A stretch of DNA of 10,756 nt from JAIEPT01 sp038217425 (GTDB taxonomy: Bacteria > Planctomycetota > Planctomycetia > Gemmatales > Gemmataceae), in NCBI GenBank assembly GCA_038217425.1, contig JBBQPM010000218.1, positions 1 to 10,756 of the forward strand, in the 5' to 3' direction. This document shows, in pieces, positions 1 to 7,376 of the stretch. Under the pieces are notes generated by a model. It worked only from the letters and a program-made list of their open reading frames with translations, was not told the origin of the DNA and searched no databases. The position numbers were made by a program, and so were the translations under genes. The number at the start of each line of letters is the position of its first letter. Position 1 is the first letter of the stretch.

Positions 1-303
1 GCTTCACGCTGCGCGGTCTGAAATTCCCCGTCGCCGCCGAGCGCGTTCGCGTCCCGCCTCGGCGCAAACAATTCCCAAACCCGAAGCGACTCCTTGCAAA
101 TTTCAGCCGAGAGCAATCGTCGTGCCGAACAGGATTGGGACGGGCATGTTTAATTTGTCCTTATTTTAGGCTCATTGGCCGCCGCTACAATCAGGGCATG
201 CTGGCATTTGTCGCGTCGCTATAAATTCTGTCAATAGGAAACATGCTTGTCCCCTTTTGTATTTTCGTGTGATCCGTTTCTTGGAAACACTCCAGACGCA
301 ACA
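1..303. other. Left-edge stretch without a supported gene
   Basis: No convincing coding region is seen. One forward frame stays open from the window edge to a TAA at 222-224, but its translation is Arg-rich and has no recognisable domain. A reverse frame is also open leftward from about 150 to the edge, without a credible start codon and ribosome binding site. Either could be the end of a gene cut by the window edge, or repeat sequence. On the minus strand a TTGACA lies at 229-234, but no good -10 box follows at 16-18 nt. A weak hairpin of stem GTTTC and loop CAA lies just 3' of the minus-strand gene's stop codon (around 275-287) and has no clear T-tract. Nothing else is recognised. Confidence 0.5.
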
Positions 304-1353
304 TCAAGGCGCCTTGGAGGCTCGCGGCATCAGGCTGGCGATCATCACCAGCGTCGTCGCGGGCGTTTGCGTCTTGACACGCAATTTTGCGTGAACGACT
401 CGCCCATTTTGCTCGGGCCTGAATTCCTTCAGACTGGCTCGCAAGGCCTGGATGGATTCGACGAGAGGTTTCTGTAAATCCAAGGCTGACGGATACTTGC
501 CCACATCGCGCTTCAGAGCTTTCGGTAGCTCGGTCTCGGCCAACTCAAGATAGCCGTCCAGCGGTGCGACGAGCGCTTTCAAGGAAGGGATCGCTTCTTT
601 GGCGGTCGCTTCGTCGGGGAACGTAAAGCGAAAGCTCAGCGACAGCTCGTCGCCTCCATCGACTGTCGCCTGCCATGTCCGTGCTTGAAATAGCGGCACG
701 AAGATCTCGGACTGTTTGCCGGCCATTCGCACGGCCGGGAGAAATGTTCCCGGCTGAAATCCCAGGGTCAACAGCGTATTCGGCCCTGCCGAGAGAGCCT
801 CCTTCAGTGCCCCAGGTTCCCCCGCCATCCCGTTCAGTAAAGATTCCATCGCGGTGCGATTGCGTATAACCAACGAGCGATTGGTTTGCAAATAGACTGC
901 CTTCTTATCTCGTTCGCCAGCGATGTAGGCACGGTCTTTAACCTTGACTTCTTTCCCATTGGGCACGATTGCATCGATGACTTTGTCGCGGTCGAAAGGG
1001 GCTCGCGTTTCAATGAAGATTGAGCTTTCATCGAGCTTTGCCAATTCGTCTGCAAAAATCACAACTCGATCGATGTCGGCGAGTCGTATTCCAATGGCCT
1101 TATCAAGATCAGCCGCGTCGGATAGAAGTACCATTGGATGCGTTTCGCTTAGTTTCTTCAGCTGGGCGGCCTCCGGACCCTTCCAGACGCGTCCAAGTTC
1201 GCAACGAAGAACGAACTGCGAGTTGCCTATCCAGGTGACCGGATCGGAGAGCGTTGCTGCAGGCTTGTCGTCGGCCGAACTTGCCTGGTCGCAAAGTCCC
1301 ACGAGTGCTACCACGAATACCCAGTAAAGGCGTTGGAATGACTGCGAGGGCAT
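304..1353 (-). CDS. Secreted protein of unknown function
   Basis: I do not recognise the family. The protein has 349 residues. Residues 1-27 form a signal peptide: a hydrophobic core around 10-20, then a likely signal peptidase I site after ASSA. Cys21 is preceded by VGL, which is not a good lipobox, so a lipoprotein is less likely. The mature part is a mixed alpha/beta sequence without obvious catalytic motifs, transmembrane segments or repeats. It includes a segment reading IDRVVIFAD (94-102) and a hydrophobic patch near the C-terminus (333-341). The start chosen is the second of two in-frame ATGs, because GGAG lies 6 nt upstream of it. The upstream ATG at 1363-1365 would overlap that site and add four residues. 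It lies 98 bp downstream of the hydrolase gene on the same strand, so co-transcription is possible. Planctomycete genomes hold many such exported orphan proteins. The coding call is firm; the function is unknown. Confidence 0.8.
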   Translation of the reverse strand: MPSQSFQRLYWVFVVALVGLCDQASSADDKPAATLSDPVTWIGNSQFVLRCELGRVWKGPEAAQLKKLSETHPMVLLSDAADLDKAIGIRLADIDRVVIFADELAKLDESSIFIETRAPFDRDKVIDAIVPNGKEVKVKDRAYIAGERDKKAVYLQTNRSLVIRNRTAMESLLNGMAGEPGALKEALSAGPNTLLTLGFQPGTFLPAVRMAGKQSEIFVPLFQARTWQATVDGGDELSLSFRFTFPDEATAKEAIPSLKALVAPLDGYLELAETELPKALKRDVGKYPSALDLQKPLVESIQALRASLKEFRPEQNGRVVHAKLRVKTQTPATTLVMIASLMPRASKAP

Positions 1354-1359
1354 GATTAG

Positions 1360-1363
1360 CTCC
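1360..1363 (-). promoter_or_regulatory. Ribosome binding site deciding the start at 1353
   Basis: On the minus strand GGAG sits 6 nt before the ATG at 1353-1351. The alternative ATG at 1365-1363 overlaps this GGAG and has only the AT-rich stretch before it, so the downstream start is preferred. Confidence 0.6.
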
Positions 1364-1451
1364 ATGGTTTTTTCACGACAGTCGAGCGGATGATTGGATC
1401 GTAACCTCGTTCTTGCACGGCGTCGAGAAGTTCATCGATACTTTCCGATTT

Positions 1452-2213
1452 TTATTTTCGCTTCTGAGCAAACATCCAGCTGAGCAACTCCGCCTCCGCG
1501 AAGGCCGGCGTCCACGCGTTGTGGCCCGCGTTGGGATACTCCGTGTAGCGAACCGGGCTGCCGAGCTTTTTCAGCGTCTCGACCGCCGAGCGAGTGCGTT
1601 CGGGCCAGACGACGGTGTCTTTGCCGCCGTGAAACGCCCAAATGGGGATCGTCTTGATCTTCTCGGCGGCAGCGTTGTCGGCACCCCCGCAGATCGGCAC
1701 TCCGGCAGCCGCCAACTCCGGATAACGCACCAGGAAGTCCCACGTGCCGAAGCCGCCCATCGACAGGCCAATGACATAAATGCGATTCGCGTCGATCGGC
1801 TGTTCCTTCACGAGCTTGTCGATGAGCTGGCGGGTCAACTTCATCGGCGTGCTGGGTTCCTTCGGCGACGTGTGCGACATCTTCGCGGACCAGTCGACTT
1901 CGCACCAGCGTTTGCCGTTCGGGCACTGCGGGAAGAGCACGAAGGCGGGATATTTCGAGCAATTCTCTTTCTGCGTGAAGAGAGCGCTGCCGTGCGTGAG
2001 CTGACGTTCGTTATCGTCGCCGCGCTCGCCGGCGCCATGCAGGAAGACGACCAGGGGAACCTTGCTCGAGTCCTTGGTTTCTTGGGGCTTCAGCAATCGA
2101 TAGTTGAGCGTGACGCCGTCGCTGGTGAATTGCCCTTTCTCGTATAGAGAGTTCTGAGCCGAGATGGGCGCGACTACGAGGACGGCGCCGAAACACGCGA
2201 GCCAAGTTTTCAT
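1452..2213 (-). CDS. Secreted alpha/beta hydrolase (predicted peptidase/esterase, COG4099-like)
   Basis: This is a 253-residue exported serine hydrolase of the dienelactone hydrolase/prolyl oligopeptidase-like alpha/beta fold. Residues 1-19 are a signal peptide with likely cleavage at ISA|Q. The oxyanion-hole strand reads VFLHGAGERGD (57-66). The nucleophile elbow is GLSMGG with Ser151. The acid is Asp199 in HGGKDTVV, and the base is His231 in NAGHNAW, so the Ser-Asp-His triad is complete and in canonical order. The length is normal for a single-domain enzyme. Four cysteines in the mature part (85, 97, 104, 175) could form disulfides if the protein is periplasmic or extracellular. AGGAG sits 6 nt before the ATG. 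The substrate cannot be read from sequence: a carboxylester, carbohydrate ester or peptide are all possible. It lies 140 bp downstream of the thioredoxin-like gene, with a palindromic repeat between them. Confidence 0.9.
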   Translation of the reverse strand: MKTWLACFGAVLVVAPISAQNSLYEKGQFTSDGVTLNYRLLKPQETKDSSKVPLVVFLHGAGERGDDNERQLTHGSALFTQKENCSKYPAFVLFPQCPNGKRWCEVDWSAKMSHTSPKEPSTPMKLTRQLIDKLVKEQPIDANRIYVIGLSMGGFGTWDFLVRYPELAAAGVPICGGADNAAAEKIKTIPIWAFHGGKDTVVWPERTRSAVETLKKLGSPVRYTEYPNAGHNAWTPAFAEAELLSWMFAQKRK

Positions 2214-2287
2214 GGGGATCTCCTAAAGGGGGTCGAATCGTTTCGGGGCCGGGTTCGGCCGCTTATCGAATTGGTTTTTGGTCCGCA

Positions 2288-2320
2288 CCCGTCCGCGCCG
2301 CGAGGGCGCGGCGGCTAAAC
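2288..2320 (-). repeat. GTTTAGCCGCCGC palindromic repeat, copy 1
   Basis: A 33-nt GC-rich element read on the minus strand, beginning GTTTAGCCGCCGC and ending near GCGCGGACGGG. Its two halves can fold into an imperfect GC hairpin around CCGCCGCG and CGCGGCGCGG. It matches a second copy at 7376-7408 at 28 of 33 positions without gaps, counted by eye. It lies 33 bp 3' of the thioredoxin-like gene's stop codon, in the same orientation as that gene. It has no following T-tract, so it is not a classical intrinsic terminator, though it may protect or end the transcript. Confidence 0.65.
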
Positions 2321-2353
2321 GCAGGCGCGTAAAACACGCAAATCGGAATCGCT

Positions 2354-2914
2354 CTAATCGCCGTGTATCTTCCGCAGTCGGGGCGAGACGCGCAGCAGCC
2401 ATTGCACGCGTTCGAACTCGTTGAGCCAATCTTGCGTGACCTGCGCCAGCAGCGGATCGCCCTTGACCACGATGCCGGTCGGGCATGCGGCACCGGACAG
2501 GTCCATCATCATGGCGCGATACTTGCTTATCGTGCGGTCGCCGTAGCGGGCGACTTCCTGGCCATCCTCGCTGAAGAAGACGAGCACGGGGACGCGGTCG
2601 CCGCCGCAGATTTTGAGCGCCAGCTGTGCGTCGGCGTGTTCGTCGCGGTCGATGTAGCGGATTGCGAGTGTGGGGGTTGCCTGGGCGAAGCGCTCGAAGA
2701 TTGGGCACTGATTGATGCAGTCGCCGCACCAGGCGCCCGCCAGGCACACGACCTGGATCTTGCGTGTGAAGCTGGCGAGCAGTTCTTGCTGCGCGGGCGT
2801 GAGCGCCACCTGGGCGAGCACATTTTTCCAACGTTCCTTCTGGACGTCGTTGGCGTAGCGGGCGACGAAGGCGTCGTAAGTATGTCCCGCTTCGAACTTG
2901 GCGAAGAGATTCAT
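2354..2914 (-). CDS. Thioredoxin-fold protein with WCGDC active site
   Basis: A 186-residue protein without signal peptide or transmembrane segment, so probably cytoplasmic. The thioredoxin fold is visible: strand VVCLAGAWC (55-63), CxxC at Cys63-Gly-Asp-Cys66, an additional Cys70, then IRYIDRD (85-91). A cis-proline position follows at RVPVLVFF (107-114, Pro109). An N-terminal extension of about 50 residues precedes the fold and a helical C-terminal tail follows. This resembles the Thioredoxin_9-type families of bacteria, which probably act as thiol-disulfide oxidoreductases; the partner is unknown. The start at 2914 is chosen because AGGA lies 5 nt upstream. Longer in-frame starts at 2950 and 3064 lack such a site, and the latter would overlap the divergent gene's start. 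It is transcribed divergently from the DUF1549 gene across a 148-bp gap. Confidence 0.87.
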   Translation of the reverse strand: MNLFAKFEAGHTYDAFVARYANDVQKERWKNVLAQVALTPAQQELLASFTRKIQVVCLAGAWCGDCINQCPIFERFAQATPTLAIRYIDRDEHADAQLALKICGGDRVPVLVFFSEDGQEVARYGDRTISKYRAMMMDLSGAACPTGIVVKGDPLLAQVTQDWLNEFERVQWLLRVSPRLRKIHGD

Positions 2915-2919
2915 GAGGG

Positions 2920-2923
2920 TCCT
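2920..2923 (-). promoter_or_regulatory. Ribosome binding site deciding the start at 2914
   Basis: AGGA on the minus strand, 5 nt before the ATG at 2914-2912. It favours the 186-residue product over longer in-frame versions starting at 2950 or 3064. Confidence 0.6.
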
Positions 2924-2959
2924 TTCGGTTGTGCGATGCGCCTCAGGCATGATACGATT

Positions 2960-2969
2960 TTTTCGAAAA
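2960..2969. promoter_or_regulatory. Perfect palindrome TTTTCGAAAA in the divergent intergenic region
   Basis: A 10-bp perfect palindrome inside an AT-rich island of the 148-bp gap between the divergent thioredoxin-like and DUF1549 genes. It could be an operator or simply AT-rich promoter sequence. A TACAAT hexamer at 2998-3003 could serve as a plus-strand -10 box, but no convincing -35 box is seen at the expected distance. Confidence 0.25.
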
Positions 2970-3062
2970 TTCTCTCCCCATTTCGAGTTGAGTCGGATAC
3001 AATGCGTTTTGCACCCCCGCCAGCTTTCTCCCGCCTCCGCCCTGCCTCCAAGGATCATCATC

Positions 3063-4655
3063 ATGACCCGCGGATTTATTCTTACGTGCTTTGCACTGGT
3101 CGCAACTTCGCTTTCCGCCCAGACGCCGTTGCGTCAGGTGATCGATGCGGAAGTCAAAAAGGCGTGGAACAAGGAAGGCATCGTCGCCGCCGGGAAGTGC
3201 GACGACGGGACGTTCCTGCGCCGCGTCCATCTCGATCTCGTCGGCATGATTCCGACGTACCAGGAAGCCAAGACGTTCCTGGACGACACGGATCCTCAGA
3301 AGCGCGCCAAGCTCGTCGACCGATTGCTCGCGGATCCCCGGTTCGGCGACCGCCAAAGCCAGGAATGGGACATGCTTTTCTTCGGCCGGCGTCCGCCCAA
3401 CGGCGAATCGGTACGCAATCGGCCCGCGTTCAAGAAATGGCTCGCGGAGCAGTTTCAGAAGAACGTCCCCTTCGATCAATTCGCCAAGAACTTTCTGAAC
3501 GCGAACGAGGAATCGGGTCTGTTCTACGTCCAATATCGCAACAACGTCGAGGACGCCACAGTCGCGATCTCGAAGATTTTCATGGGGACGCAGATCGGCT
3601 GCGCCCGCTGCCACGATCATCCGTACGAACCGGTGACGCAGCGTGATTTTTACGGGATGGCCGGGTTCTTCATTCGTATCGTGCCGATCGAGACCGAAGT
3701 CAAGGGGACGATGCGGAAGTACAAGATCGGCGAGAAGAGCACGGGCGAGGTTCTCTTTACCGGGTCGGTCAAGGACCAGAAGCCGGGCCAAAAAGGCGAA
3801 CCGGTGAGCCCGAAGTTTCTCTTCGGCGAGCCGCTCAAGGAACCCGCTCTCCCCGCGGGATTCAAGGAAGTCGAGATCAAGGGCGCCAAGGATCTGCCCA
3901 AGCCGATCTTTTCGCGCAAGGAGAATTTCGTCAACTGGCTCGCTCGGCCGGAGAATCCGTTCTTCACCCGTGCGGTCGTCAATCGCGTTTGGTCGCAATT
4001 TCTGGGTCGCGGGTTCGTGGCTCCGGTTGACGATTTGAACGAGAAGAACCTGCCGAATTTGCCGGAGTTGTTCGACGTCTGCTGCAAGGAGATGGTGGCG
4101 CACAAGTACGACCTCAAGTGGTTCATTCGCGAGATTGTGAACAGCGACGTCTACCAGCAAGGCACGACGGGAACCGTCGCCGACGCCAATCCGTTTCTGT
4201 ACGAACGGTCGCGGGTGCGTCCCCTGTCGGCGGAAGAGATGCTCGATTCGCTGCGGGTATTGACGCAGTTCGACGCGGGGGCCAAGCACGGTTCGACGCC
4301 GCTGCCGTCGGCGATGGATGCGTACATGATGAGTTTTTTCGGAGAGCCGACGAGCGGCCGCGGGGATTTCCAGGCAAGCCTTTCCGAGCATTTGTTCATG
4401 AACAATGCTGGGCAGGTGTCGCAGATGATTGCCTCGAATCGTAAGGGAACGCTGTATGATGAATTAACCAAGTCGAAGGATTCGTGGGACGCGAAGGTCG
4501 AGCGCATTTATCTTTCGGTGCTGTCGCGGAGGCCTCGGCCGGAGGAGAGGCAGCGTTTCGTCGCGTTTTTGACTTCGTCCATGGCCAAGGAAGCGCCGCT
4601 GCGCGACGCGATTTGGGTGCTCGTGAATTGTGCGGAGTTTCGGTTCAATCATTAA
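3063..4655 (+). CDS. Secreted DUF1549/DUF1553 (PSD1-type) protein
   Basis: A 530-residue planctomycete-type surface or periplasmic protein. Residues 1-19 are a signal peptide (likely LSA|Q). The DUF1549 part spans roughly 22-205, with the typical RRVHLDLVGMIPT (53-65), repeated Leu-Asp-Arg-Leu-Leu context (85-90) and the motif IGCARCHDHP (178-187). The CARCH within it is a CxxCH heme-c-like signature that recurs in this family. The DUF1553 part spans roughly 285-527, with FFTRAVVNRVW (300-310), RVRPLSAEEMLDSLR (384-398) and a C-terminal NCAEFRFNH. The length is short: many relatives carry an extra N-terminal cytochrome-like PSCyt1 domain that is absent here. AAGGA lies 8 nt before the ATG; in-frame sequence upstream would read through the divergent gene's control region. 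The DUF1501 gene follows, the usual partner. Biochemical function is not established; heme binding is an inference. Confidence 0.93.
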   Translation: MTRGFILTCFALVATSLSAQTPLRQVIDAEVKKAWNKEGIVAAGKCDDGTFLRRVHLDLVGMIPTYQEAKTFLDDTDPQKRAKLVDRLLADPRFGDRQSQEWDMLFFGRRPPNGESVRNRPAFKKWLAEQFQKNVPFDQFAKNFLNANEESGLFYVQYRNNVEDATVAISKIFMGTQIGCARCHDHPYEPVTQRDFYGMAGFFIRIVPIETEVKGTMRKYKIGEKSTGEVLFTGSVKDQKPGQKGEPVSPKFLFGEPLKEPALPAGFKEVEIKGAKDLPKPIFSRKENFVNWLARPENPFFTRAVVNRVWSQFLGRGFVAPVDDLNEKNLPNLPELFDVCCKEMVAHKYDLKWFIREIVNSDVYQQGTTGTVADANPFLYERSRVRPLSAEEMLDSLRVLTQFDAGAKHGSTPLPSAMDAYMMSFFGEPTSGRGDFQASLSEHLFMNNAGQVSQMIASNRKGTLYDELTKSKDSWDAKVERIYLSVLSRRPRPEERQRFVAFLTSSMAKEAPLRDAIWVLVNCAEFRFNH

Positions 4656-4663
4656 TAAAGAGT

Positions 4664-4749
4664 AGCCACAGAGGGCACAGAGAACACCGAGAGGAAAGCA
4701 GCGACGATTGCATTCTGAATTCTCTGTGTTCTCGGTGCTCTCTGTGGCT
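4664..4749. repeat. Inverted repeat built from 9-bp CACAGAG-type units
   Basis: Two 30-bp arms (4664-4693 and 4720-4749) are reverse complements at 26 of 30 positions and enclose a 26-nt loop. Each arm is itself about three tandem 9-bp units of the type CACAGAGGG, CACAGAGAA, CACCGAGAG. It lies in the 122-bp gap between the DUF1549/DUF1553 and DUF1501 genes. Repeats of this CACAGAG style are scattered in many environmental bacterial genomes, including planctomycetes. In the mRNA it would form a long hairpin that could protect the upstream message or uncouple expression of the two genes. Confidence 0.85.
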
Positions 4750-4777
4750 CATTCGCTTTTGTCACACGGAGACGTCC

Positions 4778-6043
4778 ATGAAACCGCTTTGCTCGAATCA
4801 CCTCAGCCGTCGTGCGTTGATGAAGGGCGCCTTGCTTGGCGCCGGCGGGGCCGTGCTGCCCAATCTGGGCGGACTCTTCCATTCGCAATCGATCGCGGAG
4901 GAAGTTCGGCGCTCCGGCAAGAAATGCGTCTTGCTGTGGATGAACGGCGGCGCCAGCCAGATCGATACGTTCGACATGAAGCCTGGCCAGCCCACCGGCG
5001 GCGCCTTTCGTCCCGTGAACACCAACGTCACCGGCATGCAGGTCTGCGAATACCTGCCCAAGATGGCCCGGCTCGCCGACAAGTATGCGGTCATTCGCAG
5101 CATGCACACGTCCGAACCCGACCATCCAGGCGGCATCTACCTGATGCACACCGGCACGAAGATGCTCGTGAGCGTCGCCCATCCCGAACTCGGCGCCATG
5201 TGCGCCAAGTATCTGGGCGACGTCAACAGCGATCTGCCGAACTTCATTCGCATGGGTTCGACCGGCAACGGCGGCGCCGGGTATCTCGGCCCGCAATATC
5301 AGCCCTTCAGCATTAGCCGGGAAGGAAACGTCGGCTCGTTTTTCAGCAACCAGAACGCCCCCGACGCCGACCAGCGCCGCAACGAACTGCTCCGCGCCGT
5401 CGAACAAGACTTCGCCCGCGATCGTGCCGCCGAGCCGTACGAGGCCCATCGCATGGCCCGCGAACGCACCTGGCGCGCCATGGGACGTCGGGCCGTGTTC
5501 AACGTCGATGCCGAATGGAGCCGCGTCAAGGATCGTTACGGCGATACCGAGTTCGGCAAACGCTGCTTCATGGCTCTCAAACTGATCGAAGCGGACGTAC
5601 CGTTCGTCGAAGTCGGGCAGGAAAATTATGATAGCCACGCCGACAATTTCGTGTGCCACAAGGCGAACATGAACGTGCTCGACCCGGCCTGGTCGTCGCT
5701 GATGGAAGACCTGCAAACCAAGGGCCATCTGCAGAACACGCTGGTGATCTGGATGGGCGAGGTCGGGCGCACGCCTAACATCAACAACCGCGTGGGTCGC
5801 GATCACTTCGTGCGCGGCTGGTCGGTCGTGTTGGCAGGCGGCATGATCAAGGGGGGCACTGTGTACGGCGAGACCAACGCCAACGGCAACGGCGTCAAGG
5901 ACAAGCCGGTCACCGAAGGCGACCTGTTCGCGACGATCTACACGGCTCTGGGCATCAACCCGCGCGTTCGACACTTCGTCGGCAGCCGACCGATCTGGGC
6001 GACGCCCGACGGCGCCCGCGCGGTTCGCGAAGTGTTGGCGTAG
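4778..6043 (+). CDS. Tat-exported DUF1501 protein
   Basis: A 421-residue DUF1501 protein, a family related to the alkaline phosphatase/sulfatase superfamily. Residues 1-34 are a Tat signal: SRRALMKG (10-17) followed by a Gly/Ala-rich hydrophobic stretch. Conserved-looking blocks are VLLWMNGGASQIDTFDMKPG (51-70), HTSEPDHPGG (110-119), ENYDSHADNF (282-291), GEVGRTPNINN (327-337), GRDHF (340-344) and a C-terminal block around TEGDLFATIY (379-388). The His287 and Asp342-His343 positions could be metal ligands by analogy with the superfamily, which is an inference. Export by Tat fits folding with a cofactor before secretion. CGGAG lies 6 nt before the ATG at 4778; an in-frame extension upstream would translate the inverted repeat and is rejected. 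It pairs with the preceding DUF1549/DUF1553 gene, a standard planctomycete arrangement of unproven biochemical role. Confidence 0.94.
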   Translation: MKPLCSNHLSRRALMKGALLGAGGAVLPNLGGLFHSQSIAEEVRRSGKKCVLLWMNGGASQIDTFDMKPGQPTGGAFRPVNTNVTGMQVCEYLPKMARLADKYAVIRSMHTSEPDHPGGIYLMHTGTKMLVSVAHPELGAMCAKYLGDVNSDLPNFIRMGSTGNGGAGYLGPQYQPFSISREGNVGSFFSNQNAPDADQRRNELLRAVEQDFARDRAAEPYEAHRMARERTWRAMGRRAVFNVDAEWSRVKDRYGDTEFGKRCFMALKLIEADVPFVEVGQENYDSHADNFVCHKANMNVLDPAWSSLMEDLQTKGHLQNTLVIWMGEVGRTPNINNRVGRDHFVRGWSVVLAGGMIKGGTVYGETNANGNGVKDKPVTEGDLFATIYTALGINPRVRHFVGSRPIWATPDGARAVREVLA

Positions 6044-6054
6044 CGGCATTTTCG

Positions 6055-6178
6055 CATCTCTCCCTCTCCCCCTGGGAGAGGGCCGGGGTGAGGGGGCGGA
6101 CAAGTTCGCTGAACCTTGAGGGGTCCGCGTTGTAATCCCCCTCACCCCCAACCCCTCTCCCGGGGGAGAGGGGAGATG
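6055..6178. repeat. Long nested inverted repeat (CCCTCTCCC/GGGAGAGGG type)
   Basis: Two arms of about 42 bp (6055-6096 and 6137-6178) are near-perfect reverse complements apart from a few single-base differences or gaps. Each arm also contains its own hairpin of CCCTCTCCC and GGGAGAGGG. The loop pairs further: GCGGAC at 6096-6101 with GTCCGC at 6123-6128. The element occupies most of the 196-bp gap between the DUF1501 stop and the WD40 start. Similar CCCTCTCCC...GGGGTGAGGG elements are dispersed in many bacterial genomes and resemble REP/MITE-like sequences. No transposase is present, so it would be a non-autonomous or structural repeat. Confidence 0.88.
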
Positions 6179-6239
6179 ACTATCTCCTGTCGCTCGCCTA
6201 AACGAATCTGCTTTCATTCACTTTTTCGTAGGAACCTCC

Positions 6240-7376
6240 ATGCTGCGCATCCTTTCGTTGGGTCTGGTTCTCACGGCGATTCCCGCGTTCGCTCAGGAAC
6301 TCGACGTCAAGAAATCGAAGCCGGCGTGGAACCTGATGTGGGAAGACGACTGGGTCACTGCGGTCGTGTTCGCGACGAACAACCGTCTGGTGGCCGGCAA
6401 CGAGAAGGGCGACCTGCTCGTCTGGGAGTTGCCGAATTCGCTGGAAGCGAAGGCGCCGTTTCCGAGTCGGATGCTGAAGGGGCATACGAACGGCATCACG
6501 AAGTTACGGGCCACGCCGGACGGCCGATACGTCATTTCCGCGAGCAAGGACAAGACGATTCGTTTCTGGGATTTGGGCCAGCCGGACGCGGGCGCCGAGG
6601 CGAAGATCATCCTCGACGCGAAGAAGCGCGAGACCAATGCGAAGAAAAACGGCAAGCCGATCCCGGAGACGCCGCCGGTGAGCGTGAAGGTACAGGAGGC
6701 GGCGAAGATCTTCGATTTGCACAAGGAATGGGTTCTAGGCCTGGGCATGACGCCGGACGCGCGGACGATCATCTCGGGCGACGATTCGGGCCGGGTGTTG
6801 GTGTGGGATCGCGAGACCGGCAAGATTCACGCGGAATGGAAGACCAAGGGTTGGGTGCATGGCCTGGCGATTTCGCCCGATGCTCAACTCGCAGTGGTGA
6901 CGGAGCAACGGCCGCTCATTTTCGATTCGGGCCGACACACGGGATGCAAGGTGTGGGATGCGGTGAAGGGAGAGGTGCTCAAAGACCTGGGCACGATGAA
7001 GGAGAATTTTTCGAGCGCCGCGTTTTCCCCGGACGGCACGCACTTCGCCATCGCCCGCAGCGGCGAGACCGACAATGGCAAGATCTATCTCTTCGAGACG
7101 AAGGACTTCAAAAAGCTCAAAGAATATCCGGGCCACATGAGCGGTACCAACGACCTGCATTTCTCCAAGAGCGGCAAGTACATGATCACCGCGGGCCGAG
7201 ACACGACGGTCAAGATCTGGAGCGTGGCCGACGGCAAGCTCTCGCTGGAGTTGGGCAAGCCGCGCGGCGGTCAGTTCAAGGACATCATGCACGCGTGCGC
7301 GGTGTCGCCGGACCAGCGCTGGGTCGCGGGGGCGGACATGATGGGCCAGGTACAAGTCTGGAAGCTGGGCGAGTAG
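6240..7376 (+). CDS. Secreted WD40-repeat beta-propeller protein
   Basis: A 378-residue protein with signal peptide 1-18 (cleavage AFA|Q) and about seven WD40 units, enough for one seven-bladed propeller. Repeat ends are visible at VWEL (61-64), RFWD (108-111), VLVWD (186-190), KVWD (237-240), YLFE (283-286), KIWS (325-328) and VQVW (371-374). GH-type repeat starts occur at 81-82 and 298-299. Blade sequences such as ATPDGRYVISASKDKTIRFW (91-110) are typical. A Lys-rich insertion of about 50 residues (112-160) lies between blades two and three. WD40 propellers are protein-binding scaffolds, so a partner role for the exported DUF1549/DUF1553 or DUF1501 proteins is plausible but inferred. AGGA lies 6 nt before the ATG. 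It follows DUF1501 by 196 bp, with an inverted repeat between, and may be the last gene of the operon. Confidence 0.92.
   Translation: MLRILSLGLVLTAIPAFAQELDVKKSKPAWNLMWEDDWVTAVVFATNNRLVAGNEKGDLLVWELPNSLEAKAPFPSRMLKGHTNGITKLRATPDGRYVISASKDKTIRFWDLGQPDAGAEAKIILDAKKRETNAKKNGKPIPETPPVSVKVQEAAKIFDLHKEWVLGLGMTPDARTIISGDDSGRVLVWDRETGKIHAEWKTKGWVHGLAISPDAQLAVVTEQRPLIFDSGRHTGCKVWDAVKGEVLKDLGTMKENFSSAAFSPDGTHFAIARSGETDNGKIYLFETKDFKKLKEYPGHMSGTNDLHFSKSGKYMITAGRDTTVKIWSVADGKLSLELGKPRGGQFKDIMHACAVSPDQRWVAGADMMGQVQVWKLGE

Noticed and set aside
186..191. TACAAT as a -10 box near the left edge
   Set aside because: The nearest -35-like hexamer, TTGTCC at 155-160, is 25 nt away, and no plus-strand gene follows.
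3..224. The C-terminal end of a gene entering from the left edge on the plus strand
   Set aside because: The open frame is only 73 codons, Arg-rich and without domain signal. Another frame on the opposite strand is open too, so coding cannot be supported.
1413..2147. A 244-codon plus-strand frame opposite the hydrolase
   Set aside because: The opposite strand encodes a complete alpha/beta hydrolase with signal peptide, triad and ribosome binding site.
2943..4391. A 482-codon open frame on the minus strand opposite the DUF1549/DUF1553 gene
   Set aside because: Arg/Leu-rich low-information translation with no domain, entirely opposite a clear gene; a codon-bias artefact.
4664..4749. Short tandem units resembling a CRISPR array
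   Set aside because: The 9-bp units are contiguous without spacers and arranged as two inverted arms; no cas gene is present.
4652..6217. A 521-codon open frame on the minus strand opposite DUF1501
   Set aside because: It is the mirror of a strongly recognisable DUF1501 coding region in GC-rich DNA, shows no domain, and its ends are translations of the two inverted repeats.
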